From Thiomicrospira sp. WB1 (GTDB taxonomy: Bacteria > Pseudomonadota > Gammaproteobacteria > Thiomicrospirales > Thiomicrospiraceae): a DNA stretch of 64,000 nucleotides. The DNA is taken from positions 868,001-932,000 of the forward strand of contig NZ_LQBN01000001.1 of NCBI RefSeq assembly GCF_001507535.1, read 5' to 3'. Under the pieces are notes generated by a model. That model was not told the origin of the DNA and searched no databases. It saw only the letters and a list, made by a program, of their open reading frames with translations. How positions within the stretch are numbered: the first letter of the stretch is position 1; each line of letters starts with the position of its first letter. The position numbers were made by a program, and so were the translations under genes. Positions 28,162 through 37,361 of the stretch are shown here, piece after piece.

Positions 28162-28862
28162 TGGCAGGATCTTCTCAGCACAAAGCGGTGGTGCTGCTCT
28201 CTGGTGGCTTGGATTCGGCCACAGTGCTGGCCATTGCCCAATCCAAAGGATTTGAGTGTCATACCATTAGCTTTGATTACGGTCAGCGCCACAAGGCCGA
28301 ACTGCAGGCCGCCCAACGGTTGGCGCAGGCGCGCCATGTTAGCAGTCATCGAGTGATGCAGATGAACATGCAGGCCATTGGCGGTTCGGCTTTGACCGAT
28401 GCGGCCATCGACGTGCCCACTCAGGCCGGTGAGGAAGGTGAAATTCCAGTCACGTATGTACCGGCTCGCAATACGGTATTTTTGTCGTATGCGCTGGCGC
28501 TGGCGGAAGTGGTTGAAGCCGATGATATTTTTATCGGTGTGAATGCGGTGGATTACTCCGGCTACCCGGATTGCCGCCCTGAATACATCAAGGCGTATGA
28601 AGCGATGGCTAATCTGGCGACCAAGCGCGCCGTGGAAGGGCAATCGATGCGCATTCAAACGCCGCTGCTGACAATGAGTAAGGCCCAAATTATCCGGACA
28701 GGGCATCAACTGGGGGTCGATTATTCGAAAACGGTTTCCTGCTACCAGGCAGGTCCGCAAGGAGAGGCCTGCGGTGAGTGCGATGCCTGCCGTTTGCGCA
28801 AAGCTGGGTTTAAACAGGCCGGGGTCAGCGACCCGACTGTCTATCAATCTCCCCCTGCCTAA
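28161..28862 (+). CDS. queC: 7-cyano-7-deazaguanine synthase QueC
   Basis: QueC makes preQ0 from 7-carboxy-7-deazaguanine in the queuosine tRNA-modification pathway. The 233 residues have the PP-loop [15 protein letters not shown], the substrate region [14 protein letters not shown] and the C-terminal zinc ligands [17 protein letters not shown]. The ATG overlaps the last base of the cpoB stop (TAATG). It is the last gene of the tol run, a common neighbour in gammaproteobacteria. Confidence 0.97.
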   Translation: MAGSSQHKAVVLLSGGLDSATVLAIAQSKGFECHTISFDYGQRHKAELQAAQRLAQARHVSSHRVMQMNMQAIGGSALTDAAIDVPTQAGEEGEIPVTYVPARNTVFLSYALALAEVVEADDIFIGVNAVDYSGYPDCRPEYIKAYEAMANLATKRAVEGQSMRIQTPLLTMSKAQIIRTGHQLGVDYSKTVSCYQAGPQGEACGECDACRLRKAGFKQAGVSDPTVYQSPPA

Positions 28863-28889
28863 AAATCCAAAAACAAAACCAAAAACGAC

Positions 28890-28917
28890 TTGCGTAAACG
28901 GCTACAACTTGTATAAT
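28890..28917 (+). promoter_or_regulatory. Promoter of the tRNA-Lys pair
   Basis: TTGCGT (28890-28895) and a perfect TATAAT (28912-28917) are separated by 16 bases. The tRNA starts 18 bases later. The tract just upstream (28861-28887) is A-rich, as in an UP element. Confidence 0.75.
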
Positions 28918-28934
28918 ACGCCCCATTCCAAACG

Positions 28935-29010
28935 GGGTCGTTAGCTCAGCTGGTAGAGCAGTTGGCTTTTAACCAATTGGTCGCGCGTTCGAATCGCGCA
29001 CGACCCACCA
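28935..29010 (+). tRNA. tRNA-Lys (anticodon TTT), first copy
   Basis: The 76 bases fold into a full cloverleaf: acceptor stem GGGTCGT/ACGACCC, D arm AGCTCAGCTGGTAGAGC, anticodon loop CTTTTAA with anticodon TTT, T arm GCGCGTTCGAATCGCGC, and an encoded CCA end. Confidence 0.97.
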
Positions 29011-29043
29011 TTTTGGATGTCTTTCCTGTTACAACTCGATTAT

Positions 29044-29119
29044 GGGTCGTTAGCTCAGCTGGTAGAGCAGTTGGCTTTTAACCAATTGGTCGCGCGTTCG
29101 AATCGCGCACGACCCACCA
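29044..29119 (+). tRNA. tRNA-Lys (anticodon TTT), second identical copy
   Basis: All 76 bases are identical to the first copy, 109 bases upstream. It has no separate promoter that I can see, so the two are probably made from one transcript. Confidence 0.97.
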
Positions 29120-29171
29120 TTTTTCCAAGTTTCTTTCTGTTTTTTCACCCCGTCTTAACGCACAATATCAT

Positions 29172-29210
29172 TGTGTCTGTGTCTGTGTCTGTGTCTGTGT
29201 CTGTGTCTGT
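29172..29210 (+). repeat. Hexanucleotide repeat (TGTGTC), 6.5 copies
   Basis: Six and a half perfect tandem copies of TGTGTC occupy 29172-29210, in the 161-base gap between the second tRNA-Lys and the minus-strand gene ending at 29282. Perfect hexamer arrays of this length can change copy number by slipped-strand mispairing. It is not in a credible gene. Confidence 0.95.
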
Positions 29211-29219
29211 GCCCCACGA

Positions 29220-29241
29220 TTTTTACCAGGCCTGGTAAAAA
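29220..29241. repeat. Palindrome copy 6, extended to 22 bp
   Basis: The core 29225-29236 is flanked by TTTTT on the left and AAAAAA on the right, giving a perfect 22-bp palindrome. It lies 9 bases after the hexanucleotide repeat and 40 bases downstream of the stop of the minus-strand reductase-like gene. Confidence 0.95.
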
Positions 29242-29281
29242 AGGCGGTTGCCAGCCTGATTAGACTGGCTTGGCCAGGCGT

Positions 29282-30049
29282 CTACAGATGCGCCTGAGCG
29301 ATCTTTCGCAATTGAGGCACCATCAGGCCCGCCTCGTCGGCAAAACTAAGCGCCCGTTTGAGACGGGCTGGCGCTGAGCGCCCCATGCATTTGTGCGCCG
29401 GGTCGCCGTCAAAGGCAGTCAGCATGCCTTCCATAAGCTGATCTCGATCGTTGGTGTGGTCGGTCAACCAATCCTGAATGTCTAAAACATCACTGGCCAC
29501 GCTTTTCATCAGTGCCGGGTGGGATTGGGCCAGGGTTTGGACGTCTCCGCCAACTTCCAGGCCTGCGATGTTGGTGGTAAGAATATACAGATTTTTTCTC
29601 ACCAGTTCATACAACAACTCTTCGGATGAGCCCAATTGAACCACGGGGATGTCGAGTGTGGCCATGGCATCAAAAATAAGCTTGCTGTGTTTGCCGTAAA
29701 CCGGGGAGGGCACCACAACCTTGGTGTCCATACCCGGCTTTTTTTCAAACCAGACACTGATGACAGTCGGACGTGGTATTTGTGAGGCCTGCCAGTCTCG
29801 GGGCAAGAGTTCGTTCTGAATCAATACGACGTCATGGGCCCAGGCTGCAGGAAAGTTTTGCATGACGCTGTGAATGTCGGCTTCGCCGACGGCCACAATC
29901 ACCGCTTGCGGGTTGGGGATGGCTTGTGCCATCTGTTGGAGAGAGTCCTCGCGGCGAACGCCCTGAACCGGATAGCCCAGTTTCAAGCAACCTCGTGCAA
30001 ACACGCTGCCGAGTTCGCCCATGCCGATCACAATGATTGGGTTTTGCAT
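29282..30049 (-). CDS. Rossmann-fold NAD(P)-binding protein, ketopantoate-reductase-like
   Basis: A 255-residue cytosolic protein. The N-terminus IIVIGMGELGSVFARG is a dinucleotide-binding loop, followed by VIVAVGEADI and a segment VLIQNELLPRDW resembling the 6-phosphogluconate/ketopantoate reductase superfamily. The C-terminal half is helical. I do not recognise the exact family and cannot name a substrate. It is a single gene divergent from the ntr operon. Confidence 0.6.
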   Translation of the reverse strand: MQNPIIVIGMGELGSVFARGCLKLGYPVQGVRREDSLQQMAQAIPNPQAVIVAVGEADIHSVMQNFPAAWAHDVVLIQNELLPRDWQASQIPRPTVISVWFEKKPGMDTKVVVPSPVYGKHSKLIFDAMATLDIPVVQLGSSEELLYELVRKNLYILTTNIAGLEVGGDVQTLAQSHPALMKSVASDVLDIQDWLTDHTNDRDQLMEGMLTAFDGDPAHKCMGRSAPARLKRALSFADEAGLMVPQLRKIAQAHL

Positions 30050-30127
30050 AGCCTTTCCTTTGGTTTTTTATCGTTGGTTTATTGTATCAAAGCTCGCAGG
30101 CAGAAGACTGCAACAAACGGCCAACAA

Positions 30128-30144
30128 TGCATTAAAATAGTGCA
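30128..30144. promoter_or_regulatory. NtrC-like binding site
   Basis: The 17-base sequence TGCATTAAAATAGTGCA has the length and outer half-sites (TGCA...GTGCA) of NtrC enhancer sites such as those of enteric glnA. It lies 45-61 bases upstream of the first gene of the ntrBC unit and partly covers where a promoter would be. NtrC autoregulation is a likely role, by analogy. Confidence 0.45.
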
Positions 30145-30188
30145 AGAAGTCACCGTATAGCTCCCTCAAAAAGGATGGATGAATCATT

Positions 30189-30437
30189 ATGGCCGAAAAA
30201 CGAACCAAAATGAGCTGGCATTATTACGCGATGGCCCTGGGCGTCCTGCTGGGACTGATGGCGGCGACCCTGTCAGCCTGGGGAGCGATGGTCAGTGGGT
30301 TTGCGTTTGCGATTCTCTGTCATCCGGTGTTGCCGTTTAAAGGGCTGACACGCGGGGCATTTTTATTGGCGTTTGCCATTCTTTATGTGTTTGCGTTTCC
30401 CGATCCCGAAGTGGTTCGGTCAATGATGAACACCTGA
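30189..30437 (+). CDS. Small two-helix membrane protein upstream of ntrB
   Basis: An 82-residue protein with hydrophobic helices at about 12-47 and 57-70 and a positively charged N-terminus (MAEKRTKMSW). I do not recognise it. It is 25 bases upstream of ntrB on the same strand and behind the NtrC-like site, so it is probably the first gene of the nitrogen-control operon. Confidence 0.7.
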   Translation: MAEKRTKMSWHYYAMALGVLLGLMAATLSAWGAMVSGFAFAILCHPVLPFKGLTRGAFLLAFAILYVFAFPDPEVVRSMMNT

Positions 30438-30462
30438 GCGGTGAATGAAACGAGGCAAGGCA

Positions 30463-31560
30463 ATGAGTCGTAAAGTCGGGCCGCCCGTGGCGGTCAGCGA
30501 GAAAGAAATTCTGGATGGGTTGACGACAGCGGTGGTCTGGATTGACTGTAACGAAAACATCGGTTACATCAATCTGTCGGCCGCGGAGTTGTTGCAGTTG
30601 AGCGCCCAGAGAGTCATTGGTGTCAATTGGCGGTACATATTGCCGCGGTTGCTGGATGATATCCGGGCCTGTGGCACCGGACGTCTGACCATTCACGAAT
30701 ACAGCATTCGTCTGCCGGATACGCAACGGCTGCATGTTACCTGCACCATTTCCTACTATGAGTTGGATGAGGCAGATGGCTGGCTGATCGAACTGTATGA
30801 CACTGAGCGTCACCACCGGATTGTGGAAGAGGACGAACGCTGGCATCAGTACGAAGCCGGCAATTTGCTGGTGCGCACGTTGGCCCATGAGATCAAAAAC
30901 CCGTTGGCGGGGATTTATGGCTCGACCCAGCTTCTACAGAAACGCTATCAGGACAATGATAAAGCTGGGCGTTATCTGTCTGTCATTTCAAAAGAGGTCA
31001 AGCGGCTGCAAAACCTGGTGGATCGAATGCTGGGGCCCAAAGGCGGCGAGGAGAAATCGCCTTTTAATATTCATGCCTTGATCGCTTATGTCTTGGACAT
31101 TGTTCGCGGTGAAAAGCCCGATCATGTGTTTATCAAGTTGGATTATGACCCCAGTATTCCGGAAATTTCCATGGATTTTGAAGCCATGGTGCAGGCGTTG
31201 CTGAACCTGGTTAAAAATGCCATGGAAGCGATGGCTCAGCATGGCGGTCTGCTCACCATCAAAACCCGCGTGGAATCCAAGTTTACCCTTGGCACCAAAA
31301 CATACCCACTGGTCGCGGTGATCAGTGTGATCGATGAAGGTGAGGGCATTCCCCCCGATGTGTTTGACTCTATTTTTTATCCGATGGTGACCAGCAAAGA
31401 ATCCGGAACCGGGCTTGGGTTACCCGTTTCGCAAAACATTGTGCGCCAGCACGGTGGGCTGATCGTGGCCGAAAGTGAGCCTGGCAACACCGTTTTTAAT
31501 ATTTATTTGCCGTTTGACCACAACCGACAGACGTCTCAGCGCAAACGCTACAAACGATAG
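30463..31560 (+). CDS. glnL: Nitrogen regulation sensor kinase NtrB
   Basis: NtrB phosphorylates or dephosphorylates NtrC under control of P-II. The 365 residues consist of an N-terminal PAS domain (about 15-120) and a kinase core with phospho-acceptor His142 in LAHEIKNPLAGIYG, the N box LLNLVKNAMEAM, and the G boxes DEGEGIPPD and GTGLGLPVSQNIV. There is no membrane helix. ATG 30463 follows AGGCAAGG. It is followed by ntrC after 11 bases. Confidence 0.95.
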   Translation: MSRKVGPPVAVSEKEILDGLTTAVVWIDCNENIGYINLSAAELLQLSAQRVIGVNWRYILPRLLDDIRACGTGRLTIHEYSIRLPDTQRLHVTCTISYYELDEADGWLIELYDTERHHRIVEEDERWHQYEAGNLLVRTLAHEIKNPLAGIYGSTQLLQKRYQDNDKAGRYLSVISKEVKRLQNLVDRMLGPKGGEEKSPFNIHALIAYVLDIVRGEKPDHVFIKLDYDPSIPEISMDFEAMVQALLNLVKNAMEAMAQHGGLLTIKTRVESKFTLGTKTYPLVAVISVIDEGEGIPPDVFDSIFYPMVTSKESGTGLGLPVSQNIVRQHGGLIVAESEPGNTVFNIYLPFDHNRQTSQRKRYKR

Positions 31561-31571
31561 GAACGAACATA

Positions 31572-33053
31572 ATGAGTGAACATAGCAATGCACAGGATGT
31601 GCCTTTAATCTGGATCGTGGACGATGACGCGTCCATACGCTGGGTCATCCGTGAGTCTCTGGATGAGCGCCCCTATGACGTTGAAGACTTTGGTTCCCCG
31701 CTGGAAGCCTTGCGTGAGCTCAAAACGGTCAAGCCCTCTGTGGTGATTTCTGATGTGCGCATGCCGGAAATGGATGGATTGGAGTTCATGGAGGCGATTC
31801 ATGAGGTCGATCCGCAGATCCCCGTGATTATTATGACGGCCCATGCGGATTTGGATACCGCGGTCAAATCCTTTCAGAGTCGGGCATTTGAGTACCTGCC
31901 TAAGCCGTTTGAAATTGACGACGCTCTGTCGTTGATCGATCGGGCGGTGAAGCGTCACTTGTCCGGGGGCAAACGCAGCCGAAAACCCCGTCAGAGTAAA
32001 CAACCGTTGAACATCATTGGTTCTGCTCCTGCGATGCAGGAGGTGTTTCGTATCCTGGGCCGAGTCTCACAGCTGGACGTCACTGTTCTAATTACGGGCG
32101 AAACCGGGACGGGGAAGGAATTGGTTGCGCGCGCCCTATATGAACTCAGTACGCGTGCCAGCGGTCCGTTTGTGGCGATCAATACGGCGGCCATTCCCAG
32201 AGATTTGCTGGAGTCGGAATTATTCGGCCACGAAAAAGGCGCGTTTACCGGGGCGCACACCCAGCGAATCGGTCGGTTTGAAGAAGCCGATGGGGGAACC
32301 TTGTTTCTGGATGAAATCGGTGATATGCCGGTTGATCTGCAAACCCGCCTGTTACGCGTTCTGAATGATGGCACCTTTTACCGGGTGGGCGGCAAAACCC
32401 CGATCAAAACCAATGTTCGGATAGTGGCCGCGACCCACCAGAATATGGCAGAACTGGTGCGCCAGGGACGTTTCCGTGAAGATTTGTTGTATCGACTGAA
32501 TGTAATTCGTATCAAGGTACCGCCACTGAGAGAGCGCCGGGAAGATATTTTGCCGATCGTTCGTTACTATCTGAGTGAGGAAGCCAAACAGTATGATCTG
32601 GAAGAAAAGCGCCTGAGCCGAGAAGTGGAAAAATACCTGGTTCATCAGCCCTGGCCGGGGAATGTGCGCCAGATTCGAAGTCTGTGCACCTGGCTGACCA
32701 TTATGGCGCCTGACAAGACGGTGCAAATGGATGATTTGCCATTGGAACTGCAACAGGGCAAGGAAAACTCTATGATGCTGGAGGCGATGGTGCAGACCGG
32801 TCAGTCCGATGAGCTCTCTGCGCAAGGAGGGGGGTGGCAAGCGCCGTTGCGTCAGTGGGCCGCTGAATTTCTACAATCCGGGCAAAAAGGGTTGCATACG
32901 CAGGCAGAGCCGCTGTTTGAAAAAGTGCTGATTGAAGAAGCGTTGCGTTACAGCCTTAATCATCGTCAGAAGGCGGCCGCGTTGCTGGGCTGGGGACGAA
33001 ACACCCTGACCCGTAAAACCCAGGCATTGGGGCTGGACAAAGACGCACCATGA
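31572..33053 (+). CDS. glnG: Nitrogen regulation response regulator NtrC
   Basis: A sigma-54 activator. The 493 residues have a receiver domain with the phospho-Asp in VVISDVRMPEMDG (about Asp58), an AAA+ domain with Walker A GETGTGKE, the sigma-54 contact loop GAFTGA, Walker B GGTLFLDEIGDM, and a C-terminal Fis-type helix-turn-helix (HRQKAAALLGWGRNTLTRK). The stop overlaps the next gene (ATGA). glnA is not in the window. Confidence 0.96.
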   Translation: MSEHSNAQDVPLIWIVDDDASIRWVIRESLDERPYDVEDFGSPLEALRELKTVKPSVVISDVRMPEMDGLEFMEAIHEVDPQIPVIIMTAHADLDTAVKSFQSRAFEYLPKPFEIDDALSLIDRAVKRHLSGGKRSRKPRQSKQPLNIIGSAPAMQEVFRILGRVSQLDVTVLITGETGTGKELVARALYELSTRASGPFVAINTAAIPRDLLESELFGHEKGAFTGAHTQRIGRFEEADGGTLFLDEIGDMPVDLQTRLLRVLNDGTFYRVGGKTPIKTNVRIVAATHQNMAELVRQGRFREDLLYRLNVIRIKVPPLRERREDILPIVRYYLSEEAKQYDLEEKRLSREVEKYLVHQPWPGNVRQIRSLCTWLTIMAPDKTVQMDDLPLELQQGKENSMMLEAMVQTGQSDELSAQGGGWQAPLRQWAAEFLQSGQKGLHTQAEPLFEKVLIEEALRYSLNHRQKAAALLGWGRNTLTRKTQALGLDKDAP

Positions 33054-33817
33054 TTCTGGAGGCCTGGCAATGGCTCACCACACCAGCGACACCCTTGGCG
33101 CGACGTTCTGGATTGCTCAAAGAAGCCATTGCCATGCAGGCTCGTTGCAAACGTTGTGAAGCGGCCTGGCAACCCCATTATCAGCGCTGCCAGCAAGCCA
33201 TTCGAGAAGCCATGGCACAATCAAAGCGAAAGCGCATTCTTATGGTCATGGGCGCTGGATTGTTGCAAGACATTCCGTTGCACCAGGCCAGTGAAGCGTT
33301 TGAGCAGGTGTGGTTGGTGGACATGGTTTTTTTGCGCTCGGCCCGTCGCCTTGTTCGGGATCTGCCCAATGTGCGCCTGATTGAATGTGACCTGACCGAA
33401 TCATTGACGGGTCTTTTTTCAGGCAGGACAGACATCGTTTCGCCGCAACGCTTTCTGGATGAACCGATCGATTGTGTGGTGTCTTTGAACGTGCTCACCC
33501 AGCTTCCCTTAACAGCCATTAGACCGGGATTGCACCGCAATCTTGAAGAAGCCGAACTCGAAAAAATGGGGCAAGCGCTGATTCAGGCGCATCTTGAATA
33601 CCTGTCCAAATTTGACGCGGTGCGGTGCCTGATATGCGATCGTTGGGTCGCTGAATACGATGCGCAAGGCCAATGCATTGATGAACTGGACCCCGCCTGG
33701 GGTGTCAGGCTCCCAGCACCTGACACCACTTGGCTATGGCAGGTCATTCCCAGAGGAGAGTCGACCCAGGCTCCCGGTCATGAACGAACCCACAAAGTTG
33801 GGCGTTCGATCTGGTAG
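33050..33817 (+). CDS. Conserved-looking protein of unknown function coupled to ntrC
   Basis: A 255-residue soluble protein. The middle has a Rossmann-like pattern, ILMVMGAGLLQDIPL then VWLVDMVFL then VRLIECDLTES, that could be a nucleotide- or SAM-binding fold, and a later segment CVVSLNVLTQLPL resembles the fourth strand of methyltransferases. A CxxC (RCKRC) occurs near residue 33. I cannot assign it. The start overlaps the ntrC stop by four bases, so it is translated with ntrC and may act in the same pathway. Confidence 0.7.
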   Translation: MILEAWQWLTTPATPLARRSGLLKEAIAMQARCKRCEAAWQPHYQRCQQAIREAMAQSKRKRILMVMGAGLLQDIPLHQASEAFEQVWLVDMVFLRSARRLVRDLPNVRLIECDLTESLTGLFSGRTDIVSPQRFLDEPIDCVVSLNVLTQLPLTAIRPGLHRNLEEAELEKMGQALIQAHLEYLSKFDAVRCLICDRWVAEYDAQGQCIDELDPAWGVRLPAPDTTWLWQVIPRGESTQAPGHERTHKVGRSIW

Positions 33818-33850
33818 GTGCCCGAGTCTGAAAGGTGTGACGTTTGCAGG

Positions 33851-33870
33851 AGAGGGGGCACTGCCCCTCT
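33851..33870. terminator. Stem-loop between convergent ntr operon and P-II gene
   Basis: AGAGGGGGCA is followed by a near-complementary TGCCCCTCT. It lies between the stops of two convergent genes (33817 and 33881). There is no T-run, so intrinsic termination would be weak. Confidence 0.4.
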
Positions 33871-33880
33871 TGAAAGTCTG

Positions 33881-35216
<1,336 letters not shown>

Positions 35217-35243
35217 GGTTCGGTGTCTCAGTGCTCAGAGTAG

Positions 35244-35273
35244 TTCTAAATTGGGTTGATTTTAAGGTATAAT
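35244..35273 (+). promoter_or_regulatory. Probable promoter of argG
   Basis: A perfect TATAAT at 35268-35273 lies 37 bases before the argG start. The -35 region is weak (TTCTAA with an 18-base spacer). I see no convincing ArgR box. Confidence 0.5.
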
Positions 35274-35310
35274 CGCGCAAATTTACAGCTTTGAATGCAA
35301 AGGAAGAATA

Positions 35311-36519
35311 ATGTCGCAAATCAAGAAAGTGGTGCTGGCGTATTCCGGCGGACTCGATACTTCGATCATCGCAAAATGGTTGCAGGACGCTTACGAGTGC
35401 GAAGTGGTCACCTTTACCGCTGACATCGGTCAGGGCGAAGAGGTGGAACCGGCCCGTGCCAAAGCCCAGGCAATGGGTATCAAGGAAATCTATATTGAGG
35501 ATTTGCGTGAAGAGTTTGCCCGCGACTTTGTCTTCCCGATGATGCGGGCCAATGCCATCTATGAGGGCGAGTACCGTTTGGGGTCTTCGATTGCCCGACC
35601 ATTGATTTCCAAGCGTCTGGTTGAAATCGCCAAAGAAACAGGGGCGGATGCGGTCGCGCATGGTGCGACCGGTAAGGGCAATGATCAGGTACGTTTTGAA
35701 TTGAACGCTTATGCTCTGATGCCGGATGTGAAAGTGATTGCGCCCTGGCGCGAATGGGATTTGCTGTCGCGTGAAAAGCTGATGGCGTATGCCGAAAAAC
35801 ACGACATCCCAATTGAAAACAAAAAAGGCAAAAAATCGCCTTATTCCATGGACGCCAATTTGCTGCATATCTCATACGAAGGCGGCATCATTGAAGATCC
35901 GGCCAATGAACCAGAGGAAGCCATGTGGTTGTGGAGCGTGGCCCCGGAAGCAGCCCCTGATACGCCGACTTATTTGGAATTGACTTATGACCATGGGGAC
36001 ATTGTCGCCATTGATGGCGAGTCCCTGTCGCCGGCAACGGTGATGGAGCGTTTGAACAAAGTTGGCGGGGCCAATGGCATCGGGCGTGATGATTTGGTTG
36101 AAAACCGTTTTGTGGGCATGAAAGCGCGCGGCTGTTATGAAACCCCGGGTGGGACCATTATGCTTAAGGCGCACCGCGCCATCGAGTCCATCACGCTTGA
36201 TCGCAATGCGGCCCACTTAAAAGACGAACTGATGCCTAAATACGCCGAGATGATCTACAACGGTTTCTGGTTCAGTCCTGAGCGTGAAATGCTTCAGGCA
36301 TTGATCGATCAGTCTCAGAAAGACGTCAGTGGCACCGTGCGCGTCAAACTCTACAAAGGCAATGTGACCGTGGTCGGTCGCTGGTCGGAAAAAAGCCTGT
36401 TTGATGAGGCCATCGCGACCTTCGAAGAGGACGGTGGCGCCTATGATCACAAAGACGCGGAAGGCTTTATCAAACTGAATGCGCTTCGTTTGCGTACTGC
36501 GGCGAAAAAGCGTCTTTAA
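35311..36519 (+). CDS. argG: Argininosuccinate synthase
   Basis: Joins citrulline and aspartate with ATP in arginine synthesis; carAB in the same window supplies the carbamoyl group of that citrulline. The 402 residues have the ATP-PP loop [11 protein letters not shown] near the N-terminus and the conserved [15 protein letters not shown]. Normal length. AAGGAAGA precedes the ATG. pgpA follows after 5 bases. Confidence 0.98.
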   Translation: MSQIKKVVLAYSGGLDTSIIAKWLQDAYECEVVTFTADIGQGEEVEPARAKAQAMGIKEIYIEDLREEFARDFVFPMMRANAIYEGEYRLGSSIARPLISKRLVEIAKETGADAVAHGATGKGNDQVRFELNAYALMPDVKVIAPWREWDLLSREKLMAYAEKHDIPIENKKGKKSPYSMDANLLHISYEGGIIEDPANEPEEAMWLWSVAPEAAPDTPTYLELTYDHGDIVAIDGESLSPATVMERLNKVGGANGIGRDDLVENRFVGMKARGCYETPGGTIMLKAHRAIESITLDRNAAHLKDELMPKYAEMIYNGFWFSPEREMLQALIDQSQKDVSGTVRVKLYKGNVTVVGRWSEKSLFDEAIATFEEDGGAYDHKDAEGFIKLNALRLRTAAKKRL

Positions 36520-36524
36520 CGTCC

Positions 36525-37013
36525 ATGTCTGACGTTCTGCCTGCTCCCAGAGATGTTTTTCGACGTCTGGATCTCTGGCTTGCCTTTGGTCTGGGCAGTG
36601 GGCTGGCACCCAAAGCGCCGGGAACCTGGGGCACCCTCGTGGGGACCCTGATCTTCATTCCGCTGTTACTGGTTTCGCCGATACTTGCACTGATGGTGCT
36701 TTTGCTGGGCATGGCTGTGGGCAGCTGGTTGTGTCAGCGTGCCGCCGACTGGGCAGGGGTTCACGATCATGGCGGCATTGTCTGGGATGAGTTCGTGGGC
36801 GTCTGGCTGGCGCTGATGGCATTGCCTGAACAAAGTTGGACCTGGTGGCTGGCAGCGTTCGTCGGCTTTCGTTTTTTTGATATCGTTAAACCCTGGCCCA
36901 TTCGCTGGGTCGATCGCCATGTTCATGGTGGTGTAGGGATTATGCTGGACGATGTGCTGGCAGCCGTGATGACGGTCATTGTCATCTGGCTGGCGGTTGC
37001 TATTATTGGATAA
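36525..37013 (+). CDS. pgpA: Phosphatidylglycerophosphatase A
   Basis: Dephosphorylates phosphatidylglycerol phosphate. The 162 residues show the family motifs FGLGSGLAPKAPGTWGTL, HDHGGIVWDEFVGVW and RFFDIVKPWPIRWVD, with hydrophobic helices between them. The stop is followed directly by the next coding unit, a rhodanese. Confidence 0.95.
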   Translation: MSDVLPAPRDVFRRLDLWLAFGLGSGLAPKAPGTWGTLVGTLIFIPLLLVSPILALMVLLLGMAVGSWLCQRAADWAGVHDHGGIVWDEFVGVWLALMALPEQSWTWWLAAFVGFRFFDIVKPWPIRWVDRHVHGGVGIMLDDVLAAVMTVIVIWLAVAIIG

Positions 37014-37028
37014 ATGAGAGGTTACAAA

Positions 37029-37322
37029 ATGTTTACACCTTGTGACGAGTGTAAAGCCCTGATCAAAAATCAAAACGCGTATCTGGTGGATGTGCGAACC
37101 CCGCCGGAGTTTGAAGCTCAGCGCTTGCCCGGTGCCATCAACCTGCCTTTGCAGACATTGCAGCAGACGGCCGAACAAGCATTGGAAAAAGACCGTCCGG
37201 TGGTGGTGTTCTGTCGTTCCGGCTCGCGTTCGCAAATGGCCATGCAAATGCTCAATCAGATGGGCTATGAAGCGGTGTACAACATGGGGCCTTACCAGGC
37301 CTGGTATCAATGTGAGGATTGA
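37029..37322 (+). CDS. Single-domain rhodanese
   Basis: A 97-residue rhodanese-like sulfurtransferase. The active-site loop is CRSGSRS with the catalytic Cys in VVFCRSG, preceded by the DVRTPPEFEAQRLPGAINLP motif. There is no signal peptide. ATG 37029 is chosen because GAGAGG lies 6 bases upstream. Near its C-terminus a palindrome copy is read as Tyr-Gln-Ala-Trp. The substrate is unknown. It lies right after pgpA. Confidence 0.9.
   Translation: MFTPCDECKALIKNQNAYLVDVRTPPEFEAQRLPGAINLPLQTLQQTAEQALEKDRPVVVFCRSGSRSQMAMQMLNQMGYEAVYNMGPYQAWYQCED
37294..37305. repeat. Palindrome ACCAGGCCTGGT, copy 7 (in the rhodanese gene)
   Basis: This exact copy is 17 bases from the end of the rhodanese gene and is read in a different frame from the other coding copies (Tyr-Gln-Ala-Trp-Tyr). 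Trp in this place is common in rhodaneses, so this copy could be coincidental. Confidence 0.85.
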
Positions 37323-37361
37323 TTCCTTCGTTTTCTGATTGACTCAACAGCAGGCTACCTT

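Noticed and set aside
29172-29210. TGTGTC array as a possible CRISPR
   Set aside because: The units are six bases without spacers, and no cas gene is near.
29017-29238. 73-codon frame across the second tRNA-Lys and the TGTGTC repeat
   Set aside because: Its first part is the tRNA gene read as protein and the rest is the hexamer array (Val-Ser repeats). It has no ribosome site.
37294-37305. Copy 7 of the palindrome as a chance match to rhodanese codons
   Set aside because: It encodes residues that rhodaneses often have there, so it may be coincidental. I kept it in the count because the 12 bases are exact, and the pattern holds without it.
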